The position numbers and the translations under genes were made by a program. Positions 13,183 to 19,867 of a stretch of DNA of 29,523 nt are shown here, piece by piece. Every line of letters starts with the position of its first letter. Positions within the stretch are counted from its first letter, which is position 1. A model generated the notes under the pieces. The model had not been told where the DNA came from. It did no database searches and saw only the letters and a program-made list of their open reading frames with translations. Origin of the DNA: CAYWFF01 sp964458085 (GTDB lineage: Bacteria > Patescibacteriota > Microgenomatia > UBA8517); the NCBI GenBank assembly GCA_964458085.1, contig CAYWFF010000009.1:1-29523 (forward strand), read 5' to 3'.

Positions 13183-13887
13183 TTACTCAGAAAGCAAAGG
13201 AGTAGGAGTGGAGGGGATTTCTTCAATAATTTCGTCTTCTGGCGGAAGAATTAAGTGAATACGGGTTGCGGTAATTTCATCATCCTCTAGTGTTCCCACA
13301 ACTACAACTTCTCCGTCTTCTTCCAGAGCGCTTAGTCTAATTTGTACCCTGTCGTCTCCCGCCCCTTCAGTCAGGAGCGCGTTTCTTTCCGGTGTTACTG
13401 TAAAAAAAGCACCGGTTTTTCTGTCTTCAAATTCAAATCCCGTGCGGGTGGTACCCCGTATGATTCCGAGAAATGCTTTTCGTTCAATTTTTTCTGGTTC
13501 TGTAGTTACCAAGACCCGTGTTGCGTCTAAAACTTCATTGCCGTTTCGGAAACCCATAGCTGCAACAAAGTCTCCGATTGCAACGTCCGTGAACTTGATA
13601 GTCGTTGAGGATTTGCCCAGTCTCACAAAAGCCGTCACATCCGGAAGTATTGAAATTTGTTCAATTTCTCCGCTTTCCGTTTTAATCTCCAACCCTGTTT
13701 CGGTTTTGTCTGATATGACACCCAAATAAGCTTTAGGGTCTTTTTTGGCTGCTTCCACGCGCTCTCTCACTTTCTCCCTCAATCTCTCAGCTTCGCTTGT
13801 AGCGGTGTTTTGTGCCAAAACACCAACAGGCAATAACAGTAATATGGCGGTTACTTTGCATATAGCCAGTAATAATTTAGTTTTCAC
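13183..13887 (-). CDS. Secreted protein with two repeated beta-rich (DUF5666-like) units
   Basis: This 234-residue exported protein has a clear signal peptide (MKTKLLLAICKV..LPVGVLAQ, residues 1-26), then a charged helix (SEAERLREKVRERVEAAKK). Two similar beta-rich repeats follow: KAYLGVISDKTETGLEIKT near residues 52-70, and KAFLGIIRGTTRTGFEFED about 90 residues later, each followed by a strand-rich half. The pattern resembles small OB/beta-barrel DUF5666-type domains; the name is tentative. The start is GTG with a strong GGAGG six bases before it, and it overlaps the end of the upstream gene by 11 bp, so the pair is translationally coupled. The tail is acidic and proline-rich. Confidence 0.75.
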   Translation of the reverse strand: MKTKLLLAICKVTAILLLLPVGVLAQNTATSEAERLREKVRERVEAAKKDPKAYLGVISDKTETGLEIKTESGEIEQISILPDVTAFVRLGKSSTTIKFTDVAIGDFVAAMGFRNGNEVLDATRVLVTTEPEKIERKAFLGIIRGTTRTGFEFEDRKTGAFFTVTPERNALLTEGAGDDRVQIRLSALEEDGEVVVVGTLEDDEITATRIHLILPPEDEIIEEIPSTPTPLLSE

Positions 13888-14335
13888 TTATTTCCTCCCT
13901 AATACTTGACAAAAATTCGCTTGAGTAAACAACGTTAACCTGTTTTTCAGTTGTTTCTTTTCCGTCTATTGCTGTAATTAAAATTTTATTAATTCCGGCG
14001 TTTAAATCAACATCCAGACTAAACTCACCGGCGTTATCGGCCTGTGCAACATAATCGTCTCCCTCTGTAGAAACCGTAATCCATGCGTTATGGCGGGTAA
14101 CTCCGGTTATGGTCAATGGTAGTTCAAGAACCACATGATTATCTTCAGGAGTAAGAAGTGCAATGGAAAAACTTTCATTTTGTTCCGCGTCGTCATTGTC
14201 TGAAAGTGAAGCCTGCGCTGTTTCCGAAGAGGGTACTGATTCTGTAAAAGCATTATTGGTACGCCAAACCGCAAAAGCTATTACGAGCCCGAAAAGTACT
14301 CCTGCGACAATTGCTATTGTTATTTCTTTGCGCAT
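13877..14335 (-). CDS. Membrane-anchored protein with a bacterial Ig-like domain
   Basis: From the ATG at 14335 this has 152 residues: MRKE, one transmembrane helix (about residues 5-23, ITIAIVAGVLFGLVIAFAV), an acidic low-complexity linker, then a beta-rich domain (about 60-140). That domain reads LLTPEDNHVVLELPLTITGVTRHNAWITV..GEFSLDVDLNAGINKILITAIDG, typical of Ig-like or fibronectin-like surface domains. The start is chosen because AGGGGG lies just upstream; the frame is open 11 codons further to 14368. It overlaps the next exported-protein gene by 11 bp, so the two probably act together at the cell surface. Confidence 0.75.
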   Translation of the reverse strand: MRKEITIAIVAGVLFGLVIAFAVWRTNNAFTESVPSSETAQASLSDNDDAEQNESFSIALLTPEDNHVVLELPLTITGVTRHNAWITVSTEGDDYVAQADNAGEFSLDVDLNAGINKILITAIDGKETTEKQVNVVYSSEFLSSIREEISEN

Positions 14336-14342
14336 TTTCTGA

Positions 14343-14355
14343 CCCCCTGAGTATA
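14343..14355 (-). promoter_or_regulatory. -10 box and Shine-Dalgarno of the Ig-like gene
   Basis: TATACT (14350-14355, minus strand) is followed by AGGGGG (14343-14348), then seven bases to the ATG at 14335. The Shine-Dalgarno lies so close to the -10 that the transcript may start inside it. Confidence 0.4.
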
Positions 14356-14420
14356 ACGGTAGTTGCATTTAAAAGCTAGACCGGTTGACTGAATACGTTT
14401 GTAATTAACTTTCCTGCTTC

Positions 14421-14449
14421 TTGTCAAGCGATGAGCTATTTGTTAGGAT
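14421..14449 (+). promoter_or_regulatory. Promoter of the MBL-fold gene
   Basis: TTGTCA (14421-14426), a 17-bp spacer, TAGGAT (14444-14449); the expected start is about six bases before the ATG. Confidence 0.5.
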
Positions 14450-14461
14450 GAAGTCGCAAAA

Positions 14462-15112
14462 ATGGATATTACATATTTAGGTCACTCTTCATTCCGAATG
14501 CGCGGTAAAGATGCTTCTGTAGTAACTGATCCGTTTGATCCAAAAATGGTTGGCTTGAAATTTTCTGGAGTTAAAGCGGACATTGTAACTGTTTCCCACG
14601 ACCATAAAGATCACAATTACGTTGACGGGGTAAAAGAAGCCGAAAAAGTTGTAAACGGACCCGGAGAATATGAGATTAAAGGCGTGTCTATTCTTGGTTA
14701 TGGTACTTTCCATGATAGCGAAAAAGGCGAAAAAAGGGGCAAAAACACCGTATATGTGTACGAGTTTGATAATTTACGAATTGCTCATTTAGGAGATCTT
14801 GGCCACAAACTTCCCGAAGATTTGCTTGAAGAGATCGGGGATATTGACATACTTCTTATCCCGGTTGGAGGGGTGTTTACAATAGACTCAGCACTTGCAA
14901 TCGAAACAGTCCAGGCAATTGAGCCTTCTATTGTTATTCCCATGCATTATCAACAAAAAGGGTTAAATCAGGCAACGTTTTCTGAACTTGCACCCGTTGA
15001 AAGCTTTTTACAGGACATCGGACTTCCGGTAGAGAAAATGGGAAAACTTTCGATTAAACAATCTGACTTTATTGAAGAAACAAAGCGTGTTGTTGTTCTT
15101 GATATAAGTTAA
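14462..15112 (+). CDS. MBL-fold metal-dependent hydrolase (UlaG-like)
   Basis: This 216-residue metallo-beta-lactamase-fold protein carries the metal-binding HxHxDH motif at 46-51 (SHDHKDH). MDITYLGHSSFRM at the start, NGPGEYEIKGVSILGYGTFHD, IAHLGDLGH near 101-109, DILLIPVGG near 125-133 and IPMHYQQK near 156-163 complete the fold's metal ligands. The family includes L-ascorbate-6-phosphate lactonase relatives and many proteins of unknown substrate; no specific reaction can be named. It is 19 bases before dnaB, so the two are probably co-transcribed. Confidence 0.88.
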   Translation: MDITYLGHSSFRMRGKDASVVTDPFDPKMVGLKFSGVKADIVTVSHDHKDHNYVDGVKEAEKVVNGPGEYEIKGVSILGYGTFHDSEKGEKRGKNTVYVYEFDNLRIAHLGDLGHKLPEDLLEEIGDIDILLIPVGGVFTIDSALAIETVQAIEPSIVIPMHYQQKGLNQATFSELAPVESFLQDIGLPVEKMGKLSIKQSDFIEETKRVVVLDIS

Positions 15113-15131
15113 TTTGCTTCACTTTTAAAAT

Positions 15132-16457
15132 ATGGCTAATTTAGCACACGTCAGGATCCCTCCTCACTCTCCTGAGGCAGAAGAATCTGTCTTGGGTGCG
15201 ATATTGCTGGATAAAGATGCAATTATTGAAATTGCTGAATTTCTTCGTCCTGAAGACTTTTACGATGAAAGGAATAGGGAAATTTATGACTGTGCATTGG
15301 AATTGTTTGAAAACAGGATTCCGATTGATGTCTTAACTATATCGGAGCGTCTCAAAAAACATAAATTTCTTAAAAAAATAGGGGGAGTTAGCTATCTGGC
15401 TACAATTGCAAACGCAGTACCCACTGCTGCCCATGTTGACCAATATGCAAAGATTGTTAAAGAATCGGCAACTAAAAGGGCCTTAATGCGTGCTGCAAGT
15501 ACTTTAGTTGAATTGGCAACTGATGATAGCTTGCCTGCAAATGAACTATTAGACAGGGCAGAATCGGAAGTCTTTTCGTTGACACAAAAGCAACTAACAG
15601 GTGTTTTTACACCGGTAAAAGATGCATTGGCTGAGTCTTTTGATCGGTTGGATGAACTTCACAAACAAGGTGAAGGCCTTCGGGGAATGTCTACCGGATT
15701 TAAGGATTTAGACGATACGCTTGCAGGTATGCAGCGGTCAAACCTTATCATCTTAGCTGCCCGTCCCGGAGTCGGGAAAACATCTTTTGCTCTGAATATA
15801 GCGCAGCATTTAGCAGTAAAGGAAAAGCGTTCCGTCGGGATGTTTTCTCTGGAAATGAGCAAGGAAGAATTGGTGGATAGGTTATTGGTTGCTCAGGCGG
15901 ATATTGATGCTTGGAAATTAAAAGCCGGTAAGTTGTCAGAGGATGATTTTACCAAACTGTCAATTGCAATGGGACAGTTGGCAGAAGCTCCGATTTATAT
16001 AGATGACACTCCGGCGCTTTCGGTTCTTGAGATGCGTACTAAAGCAAGAAGACTTCAGGTGGAACATGGAATTGATTTACTGATAATAGACTACTTACAG
16101 CTTGCGCGAAGCAGGAATTTGGAAAACAGAGTTCAGGAAGTCTCCGAAATTTCCCAAGGGTTCAAAAACATAGCCCGTGAATTGAAAATTCCAGTTCTGG
16201 CGCTTTCTCAACTGTCCCGCTCGGTTGAACAACGGAACGAAAAAAAACCGCAGCTTTCGGATTTGAGAGACTCTGGAAGTATTGAGCAGGATGCAGACGT
16301 GGTGATGTTTTTGTTCCGCGATGAAGAAGAAGGGGCGGGAGGGGGTATAAATATTAATTTAGATATTTCAAAACACAGAAACGGACCTTTAGCTTCGATA
16401 AAACTCTTTTTCAAAGGAGATCGCATCAGATTTTATCCTAGGGATACCAAACACTAA
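15132..16457 (+). CDS. dnaB: Replicative DNA helicase DnaB
   Basis: This hexameric 5'-3' helicase opens the fork. It has 441 residues, normal length, and no intein. The N-terminal domain (about 1-110) has PHSPEAEESVLGAILLD. The RecA-like domain has Walker A ARPGVGKT at 210-217, FSLEMSKEEL, Walker B DLLIIDYLQLA, VLALSQLSRSVEQR near 357-370, and the RDSGSIEQDADVVMFLFRDEE arginine-finger region. The C-terminus carries NIDLDISKHRNGP-type residues and KLFFKGDRIRFY. It follows the MBL-fold gene closely and lies 1 kb or less from efp. Confidence 0.97.
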   Translation: MANLAHVRIPPHSPEAEESVLGAILLDKDAIIEIAEFLRPEDFYDERNREIYDCALELFENRIPIDVLTISERLKKHKFLKKIGGVSYLATIANAVPTAAHVDQYAKIVKESATKRALMRAASTLVELATDDSLPANELLDRAESEVFSLTQKQLTGVFTPVKDALAESFDRLDELHKQGEGLRGMSTGFKDLDDTLAGMQRSNLIILAARPGVGKTSFALNIAQHLAVKEKRSVGMFSLEMSKEELVDRLLVAQADIDAWKLKAGKLSEDDFTKLSIAMGQLAEAPIYIDDTPALSVLEMRTKARRLQVEHGIDLLIIDYLQLARSRNLENRVQEVSEISQGFKNIARELKIPVLALSQLSRSVEQRNEKKPQLSDLRDSGSIEQDADVVMFLFRDEEEGAGGGININLDISKHRNGPLASIKLFFKGDRIRFYPRDTKH

Positions 16458-16559
16458 CTTCAATTTAAGCAACATCAGCATATGTTGGAAATAGCGAAAC
16501 TAACAAGCAATTGTTTATTAAACACCACTGAGGGTTTATGTTAACGGATGTTACATGTG

Positions 16560-16644
16560 TGGCCAAGGTGGGAGTTGAACCCACACGAGCTTAAGGCTCA
16601 CACGATTTTGAGTCGTGCGCGTCTGCCAATTCCGCCACTCGGCC
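16560..16644 (-). tRNA. tRNA-Leu (anticodon CAA)
   Basis: On the minus strand the 85-nt gene folds as a type II tRNA. The acceptor stem pairs GGCCGAG with CTTGGCC (one G-T). The anticodon stem CACGA/TCGTG holds the loop CTCAAAA, anticodon CAA for UUG. The long variable arm has the stem GAGC/GCTC. The T stem is GTGGG/CCCAC with loop TTCAACT. The discriminator is A, as needed for Leu. No CCA is encoded. It lies opposite the direction of dnaB and efp. Confidence 0.95.
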
Positions 16645-16783
16645 GTGTACAGTCTTGCTAATTCTGTCTGCTTTATTCTACTTTTAAACAAGTTCGGTTG
16701 AAACCAGTTTTTTGTCTACCTGGCTATTTTTAACTTGAGCTTGCATATTTTACCAAAAACTATGCCAAAAAGGCAGAGGGTGC

Positions 16784-16812
16784 TTGTCAAAATGTATACT
16801 CAGCAGTAAAAT
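16784..16812 (+). promoter_or_regulatory. Promoter of efp
   Basis: TTGTCA (16784-16789), a 17-bp spacer and TAAAAT (16807-16812). The start would be near 16819, giving a leader of about 50 nt, longer than for most genes here. Confidence 0.55.
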
Positions 16813-16818
16813 AGCTTC

Positions 16819-16844
16819 AGGCAGTAAGCAGTCTGCCTTTTTTT
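16819..16844 (+). terminator. Hairpin plus T7 in the efp leader
   Basis: AGGCAG (16819-16824) pairs with CTGCCT (16833-16838), followed by seven T. The same right arm also matches AAAAAGGCAG at 16767-16776 perfectly over ten bases. It could end upstream transcription or form an attenuator-like switch. Confidence 0.4.
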
Positions 16845-16867
16845 GTAAAATAATTTCGAAAGTTAAT

Positions 16868-17440
16868 ATGGCAATTGCAGCAACTAGTCTAAAAAACGGA
16901 ACAACATTTTTGTCAAATGACAAACCGTACGTAGTAATTAAATATAATCATATTAAAGTCGGGCGAGGTGGTGCTGTTGTTCGGGTCACCGCGAGAAACC
17001 TGGAGACCGGCGCAATAGAAGAAAAAACCTATTCTGCGAATGTTAAAGTTGAAGATATAAATACCAGTAAACGAAAACTTCAGTACCTTTATAATGATAA
17101 TGTTAACGCAGTATTCATGGACCCTCAAAGTTATGAGCAAATTGAAATTCCTGTGACTGTATTGTCGAGTGAACTTAATTTTATCAAAGAAGGAGAAGAT
17201 GCAAATGTTTTATTCTGGGACGACAAAGCGCTTTCAGTTGAAATTCCGCCAAAAGTGACATTGAAAATTAAAGAAACTTCACCGGGTGTAAAAGGGAACT
17301 CTGCAACTAATATGTTTAAACCCGCGACACTGGAAAACGGTTTGGAAGTAAAGGTGCCGTTATTTATTAAAGTTGGTGACTCGGTCAGGGTAGATACACG
17401 AACAGGGGAATACGTTGAAAGGGCTTCAGGGAAAGAGTAG
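16868..17440 (+). CDS. efp: Translation elongation factor P
   Basis: EF-P relieves ribosome stalling at polyproline stretches. From the ATG at 16868 it has 190 residues in the normal three-domain layout; the frame is open further upstream, but that part is not conserved. The first domain has ATSLKNGTTFLSNDKPYVV, and the loop that enters the peptidyl-transferase centre reads HIKVGRGGAVVR. Its tip residue is Arg33, not Lys, and the usual K-P-G is K-V-G. The C-terminal block is complete: PGVKGNSATNMFKPATLENGLEVKVPLFIKVGDSVRVDTRTGEYVERA. The leader carries a promoter and a T-tailed hairpin. Confidence 0.95.
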   Translation: MAIAATSLKNGTTFLSNDKPYVVIKYNHIKVGRGGAVVRVTARNLETGAIEEKTYSANVKVEDINTSKRKLQYLYNDNVNAVFMDPQSYEQIEIPVTVLSSELNFIKEGEDANVLFWDDKALSVEIPPKVTLKIKETSPGVKGNSATNMFKPATLENGLEVKVPLFIKVGDSVRVDTRTGEYVERASGKE

Positions 17441-17465
17441 AGTTGGTAGCAGGTAGATTCTTCTT

Positions 17466-17535
17466 ATCAGTCATCAGCAGTCAGTAAACGGTTAAACAAT
17501 TCAGCAGTTAATCGAATCAGATGTTAATCAATTTA
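17466..17535. repeat. Degenerate heptamer-like tract after efp
   Basis: The gap after efp has units such as ATCAGTC and ATCAGCA spaced by seven bases, then drifts. It also has CAGTAAA and its complement TTTACTG about 50 bp apart. The phase is weaker than at 11796-11858. Confidence 0.3.
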
Positions 17536-17537
17536 CT

Positions 17538-18011
17538 TTACTGATAAATCCACCACAATGCGGCAAGGATGGTAATAAATTGAGTTGCAAGTCCCGGTAG
17601 AGGGGTTGTGTCCACCTGAAGTGATTTCTGAAAAGCAATCCATTTTTCTATGGCTTTTGTTTTCCAATTTAAGAAAAAATAAGGTCCTTCTATTACGTCA
17701 GGAAGTACCGCAAAAAAGCAGGATACGAATATCGTCGCAGCCAGACCTACATTGGGAAGAGCGCGTGCAGCAAGTATACTGCCGATTCCTAAAGACAACA
17801 GTACGTCAAATGCAACTATTAATGTACTTTGTTTTGTTATTTTACCGTGTTTTTTTATTTCGGTATTTAAGTGGGGGTTCCAGTGCGGGACTTTCTCGAG
17901 AACAAAATGGCTCAAAAAAGATAAAGGGATAGCAAGATAGGGATTTATGACTTTGGTCGCAATTGCAGCTCCTACAACTACATGTGGTGTTTCTAGCACA
18001 GTACTCATCAT
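17538..18011 (-). CDS. Small integral membrane protein, possible YdjM/DUF457-like
   Basis: This 157-residue protein has about four hydrophobic segments. It begins MMSTVLETPHVVVGAAIATKV and has LSFLSHFVLEKVPHWNPH near residues 32-48 and VLPDVIEGPYFF near 100-111. The His and Asp residues in such places recall the membrane metal-dependent hydrolase (YdjM/DUF457-like) group, but the match is loose. A promoter TTGACT-17-TACTAT (18038 to 18010) overlaps the two ATGs, so a leaderless start at the GTG at 17999 (fifth codon) would fit better. It is divergent from the gene at 18089. Confidence 0.6.
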   Translation of the reverse strand: MMSTVLETPHVVVGAAIATKVINPYLAIPLSFLSHFVLEKVPHWNPHLNTEIKKHGKITKQSTLIVAFDVLLSLGIGSILAARALPNVGLAATIFVSCFFAVLPDVIEGPYFFLNWKTKAIEKWIAFQKSLQVDTTPLPGLATQFITILAALWWIYQ

Positions 18012-18064
18012 AGTAGCTTCCTATTTTCCTGAAGTCAACGCTGAAAATTAAGTAAAAAAGCTGG

Positions 18065-18070
18065 TATAGT
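18065..18070 (+). promoter_or_regulatory. -10 box of the 18089 operon
   Basis: TATAGT 18 bases before the ATG, with no clear -35. It would serve the membrane protein and the DksA-like gene, and possibly the genes to 22477. Confidence 0.35.
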
Positions 18071-18088
18071 TAACGGAAGAACCGTATT

Positions 18089-18691
18089 ATGCTGACTCTT
18101 ATTTTAATATCATTTATAGCAAGTTACTTCTTTTTGTTCCTTTTTTGGTATCGTTTGCGTGATGACTATATGCGGCATCAAATTTTCACTACCGGATTCT
18201 ATACCCTGACAGGACTACTTTGTGGAATAGCTTTAGCTTTTTATATTAAGCCTGAATTCTGGTTTTGGACTGGTTTGGCTAGTTCGCTTGCCGGACTTGG
18301 TATCGGAATATACCGCTTTAAATTACGGTTACTTGAAGTTTTTGAAGCCTATGAAATCGGTATGCTGTTTTTGTTGCAATGTGCCTTTTTTTACCACGCG
18401 ATAAACCAGAAAAACATCCTGTCTCTTTTTGGTGTAGCAGTAATCTTAGTCTTATTTATTCTTTTTATATTTTTCCACAAAAGATATAAAAGAATTCAGT
18501 GGTACCGTTCCGGAAAAGTCGGGTTTGCAGGTATCGTAATCGCCGGGCTTTTCTTTCTTATTCGTGCCGTCATTGCGCTTACACCTCTTCCTATGTTATC
18601 CTTAGGCGGAGCTTTAGATGCAATATTATCAGCATTTCTAGCATTTCTCTTTTTTCTCCGGTTGTTTACTCTTGCCCGAGAGAAAATATGA
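18089..18691 (+). CDS. Polytopic membrane protein of unknown function
   Basis: These 200 residues are almost entirely hydrophobic, with about six or seven membrane helices (near 2-20, 34-50, 54-74, 87-102, 110-130, 145-163 and 175-195) and short charged loops such as YRLRDDYMRH and HKRYKRIQWYRSGK. No family is recognised. The stop TGA overlaps the start of the DksA-like gene as ATGA, showing tight translational coupling. Confidence 0.7.
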   Translation: MLTLILISFIASYFFLFLFWYRLRDDYMRHQIFTTGFYTLTGLLCGIALAFYIKPEFWFWTGLASSLAGLGIGIYRFKLRLLEVFEAYEIGMLFLLQCAFFYHAINQKNILSLFGVAVILVLFILFIFFHKRYKRIQWYRSGKVGFAGIVIAGLFFLIRAVIALTPLPMLSLGGALDAILSAFLAFLFFLRLFTLAREKI

Positions 18692-19098
18692 AAAACACTA
18701 AATCATTCGCACACAAGACTAAAAAAGTTAGTAAGGACATCATTACATTTCCTGCTAAACTGCTGGCTCCGGTTGCTTCATTTTTACAGGATAGCATTAA
18801 AAATTTGGAGAGACGCAAAAGGACTCTCAGTCAGGATGACCCTTTTCGTGACGGACAAAGGATTCTGGACAATGCTGCGCCTGATGCAGACGCTGCTGAA
18901 CAATTCGGTCACATTAAAACCGCTGCAGTAAAAGAACAGCTTGATAAGAAATTGAAACAAACTAAACGCGCACTTGAAAGGATTAAATTAGGCAAATACG
19001 GTATTTGCGAAGATTGCGGAAGAATGATCGATACAGACCGTTTATCAATTTATCCTGAAGCAACCCTCTGTGTAACTTGCGAAAGAAAACGGGAATAA
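18688..19098 (+). CDS. TraR/DksA-family C4 zinc-finger protein
   Basis: This 136-residue protein starts at the ATG within the ATGA overlap with the previous stop. The helical N-terminal part has a hydrophobic-basic start (KDIITFPAKLLAPVASF), then the family block DPFRDGQRILDNAAPDADAAEQFGH. Next come a coiled coil (KEQLDKKLKQTKRALERIKLGKYG) and the C4 zinc finger ICEDC...CVTC at the C-terminus. DksA-type proteins bind RNA polymerase in the secondary channel; whether this one does so is unknown. Its pairing with a membrane protein could mean membrane-linked regulation. Confidence 0.85.
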   Translation: MKNTKSFAHKTKKVSKDIITFPAKLLAPVASFLQDSIKNLERRKRTLSQDDPFRDGQRILDNAAPDADAAEQFGHIKTAAVKEQLDKKLKQTKRALERIKLGKYGICEDCGRMIDTDRLSIYPEATLCVTCERKRE

Positions 19099-19114
19099 CA
19101 GCTTCTATATCCAA

Positions 19115-19852
19115 ATGATGTTACAATTGACCATGATCCAACCTGAGATTTTGTGGGAAGACCCCTATTTTTTATTAATACAAAAACCTTCAGGTTGGAT
19201 TGTCAACGAAGCGTCTACGACAAAAGATAATCCCGTAGTGCAATCTTGGCTGAATAGTTTCGATTTTCCGATAGCTCAAAACAGCGAGTTTCGGTCTGGT
19301 ATTGTCCACCGCTTGGACAAAGAAACAAGCGGGGTACTGTTGGTGGCAAAAACTGAAGAGATGTTTTATGCACTTCAAAAGCTGTTTAAAGACAGAAAGG
19401 TTGTTAAAACATATCTTGCATTAGTACACGGCGAAGTTAACCCTTCTACAGGATCAATTAAAACAACTGTCGGCAGACTGCCTTGGAACAGAGAGCGTTT
19501 CGGCGTTTTGGCCGGGGGGCGAGATAGCGAAACGTCCTATAAAGTTTTGGAGTATTATAAAAACGATAAAGAAATACTTTCGTTGACTGAATTTTATCCA
19601 AAAACAGGGCGTACCCACCAAATTAGAATTCATGCTAAGTATCTAAAACATCCATTGGTTGCCGACCGTTTTTACGGAGGCAGAAAAACTTCAAGAAAAG
19701 ATCTTAAATGGTGCCCCAGACTTTTTTTACATGCTAAAAAACTGGAGTTTATTCATCCCATCACAAATAAAAAAGTATCAGTTGAAGCGCCGATTCCGAC
19801 TGACCTTGCTAGAGTATTGTCAAAGCTTGAAAAGTACTCCAAAACAACCTAA
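19115..19852 (+). CDS. RluA-family RNA pseudouridine synthase
   Basis: This enzyme isomerises uridine to pseudouridine in rRNA or tRNA. The 245 residues include the RluA motif I HRLDKETSGVLLVAKT with catalytic Asp68, plus the N-terminal KPSGWIVNEAS block, KTYLALVHGEV, and the C-terminal TGRTHQIRIH and LFLHAKKLEF blocks. There is no N-terminal S4 domain, so it is a short RluA/RluC-type catalytic module. Several ATGs are possible (19115, 19118, 19133). It is 16 bases after the DksA-like gene and 15 before the antiporter gene, so it lies in the same run of + genes. The target site cannot be named. Confidence 0.92.
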   Translation: MMLQLTMIQPEILWEDPYFLLIQKPSGWIVNEASTTKDNPVVQSWLNSFDFPIAQNSEFRSGIVHRLDKETSGVLLVAKTEEMFYALQKLFKDRKVVKTYLALVHGEVNPSTGSIKTTVGRLPWNRERFGVLAGGRDSETSYKVLEYYKNDKEILSLTEFYPKTGRTHQIRIHAKYLKHPLVADRFYGGRKTSRKDLKWCPRLFLHAKKLEFIHPITNKKVSVEAPIPTDLARVLSKLEKYSKTT

Positions 19853-19867
19853 GCTTAGATTGGTATT

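Noticed and set aside
15132..16457. An intein in dnaB, or in gyrA (27132-29523)
   Set aside because: Both proteins are collinear with normal homologs in their visible parts and show no splicing blocks.
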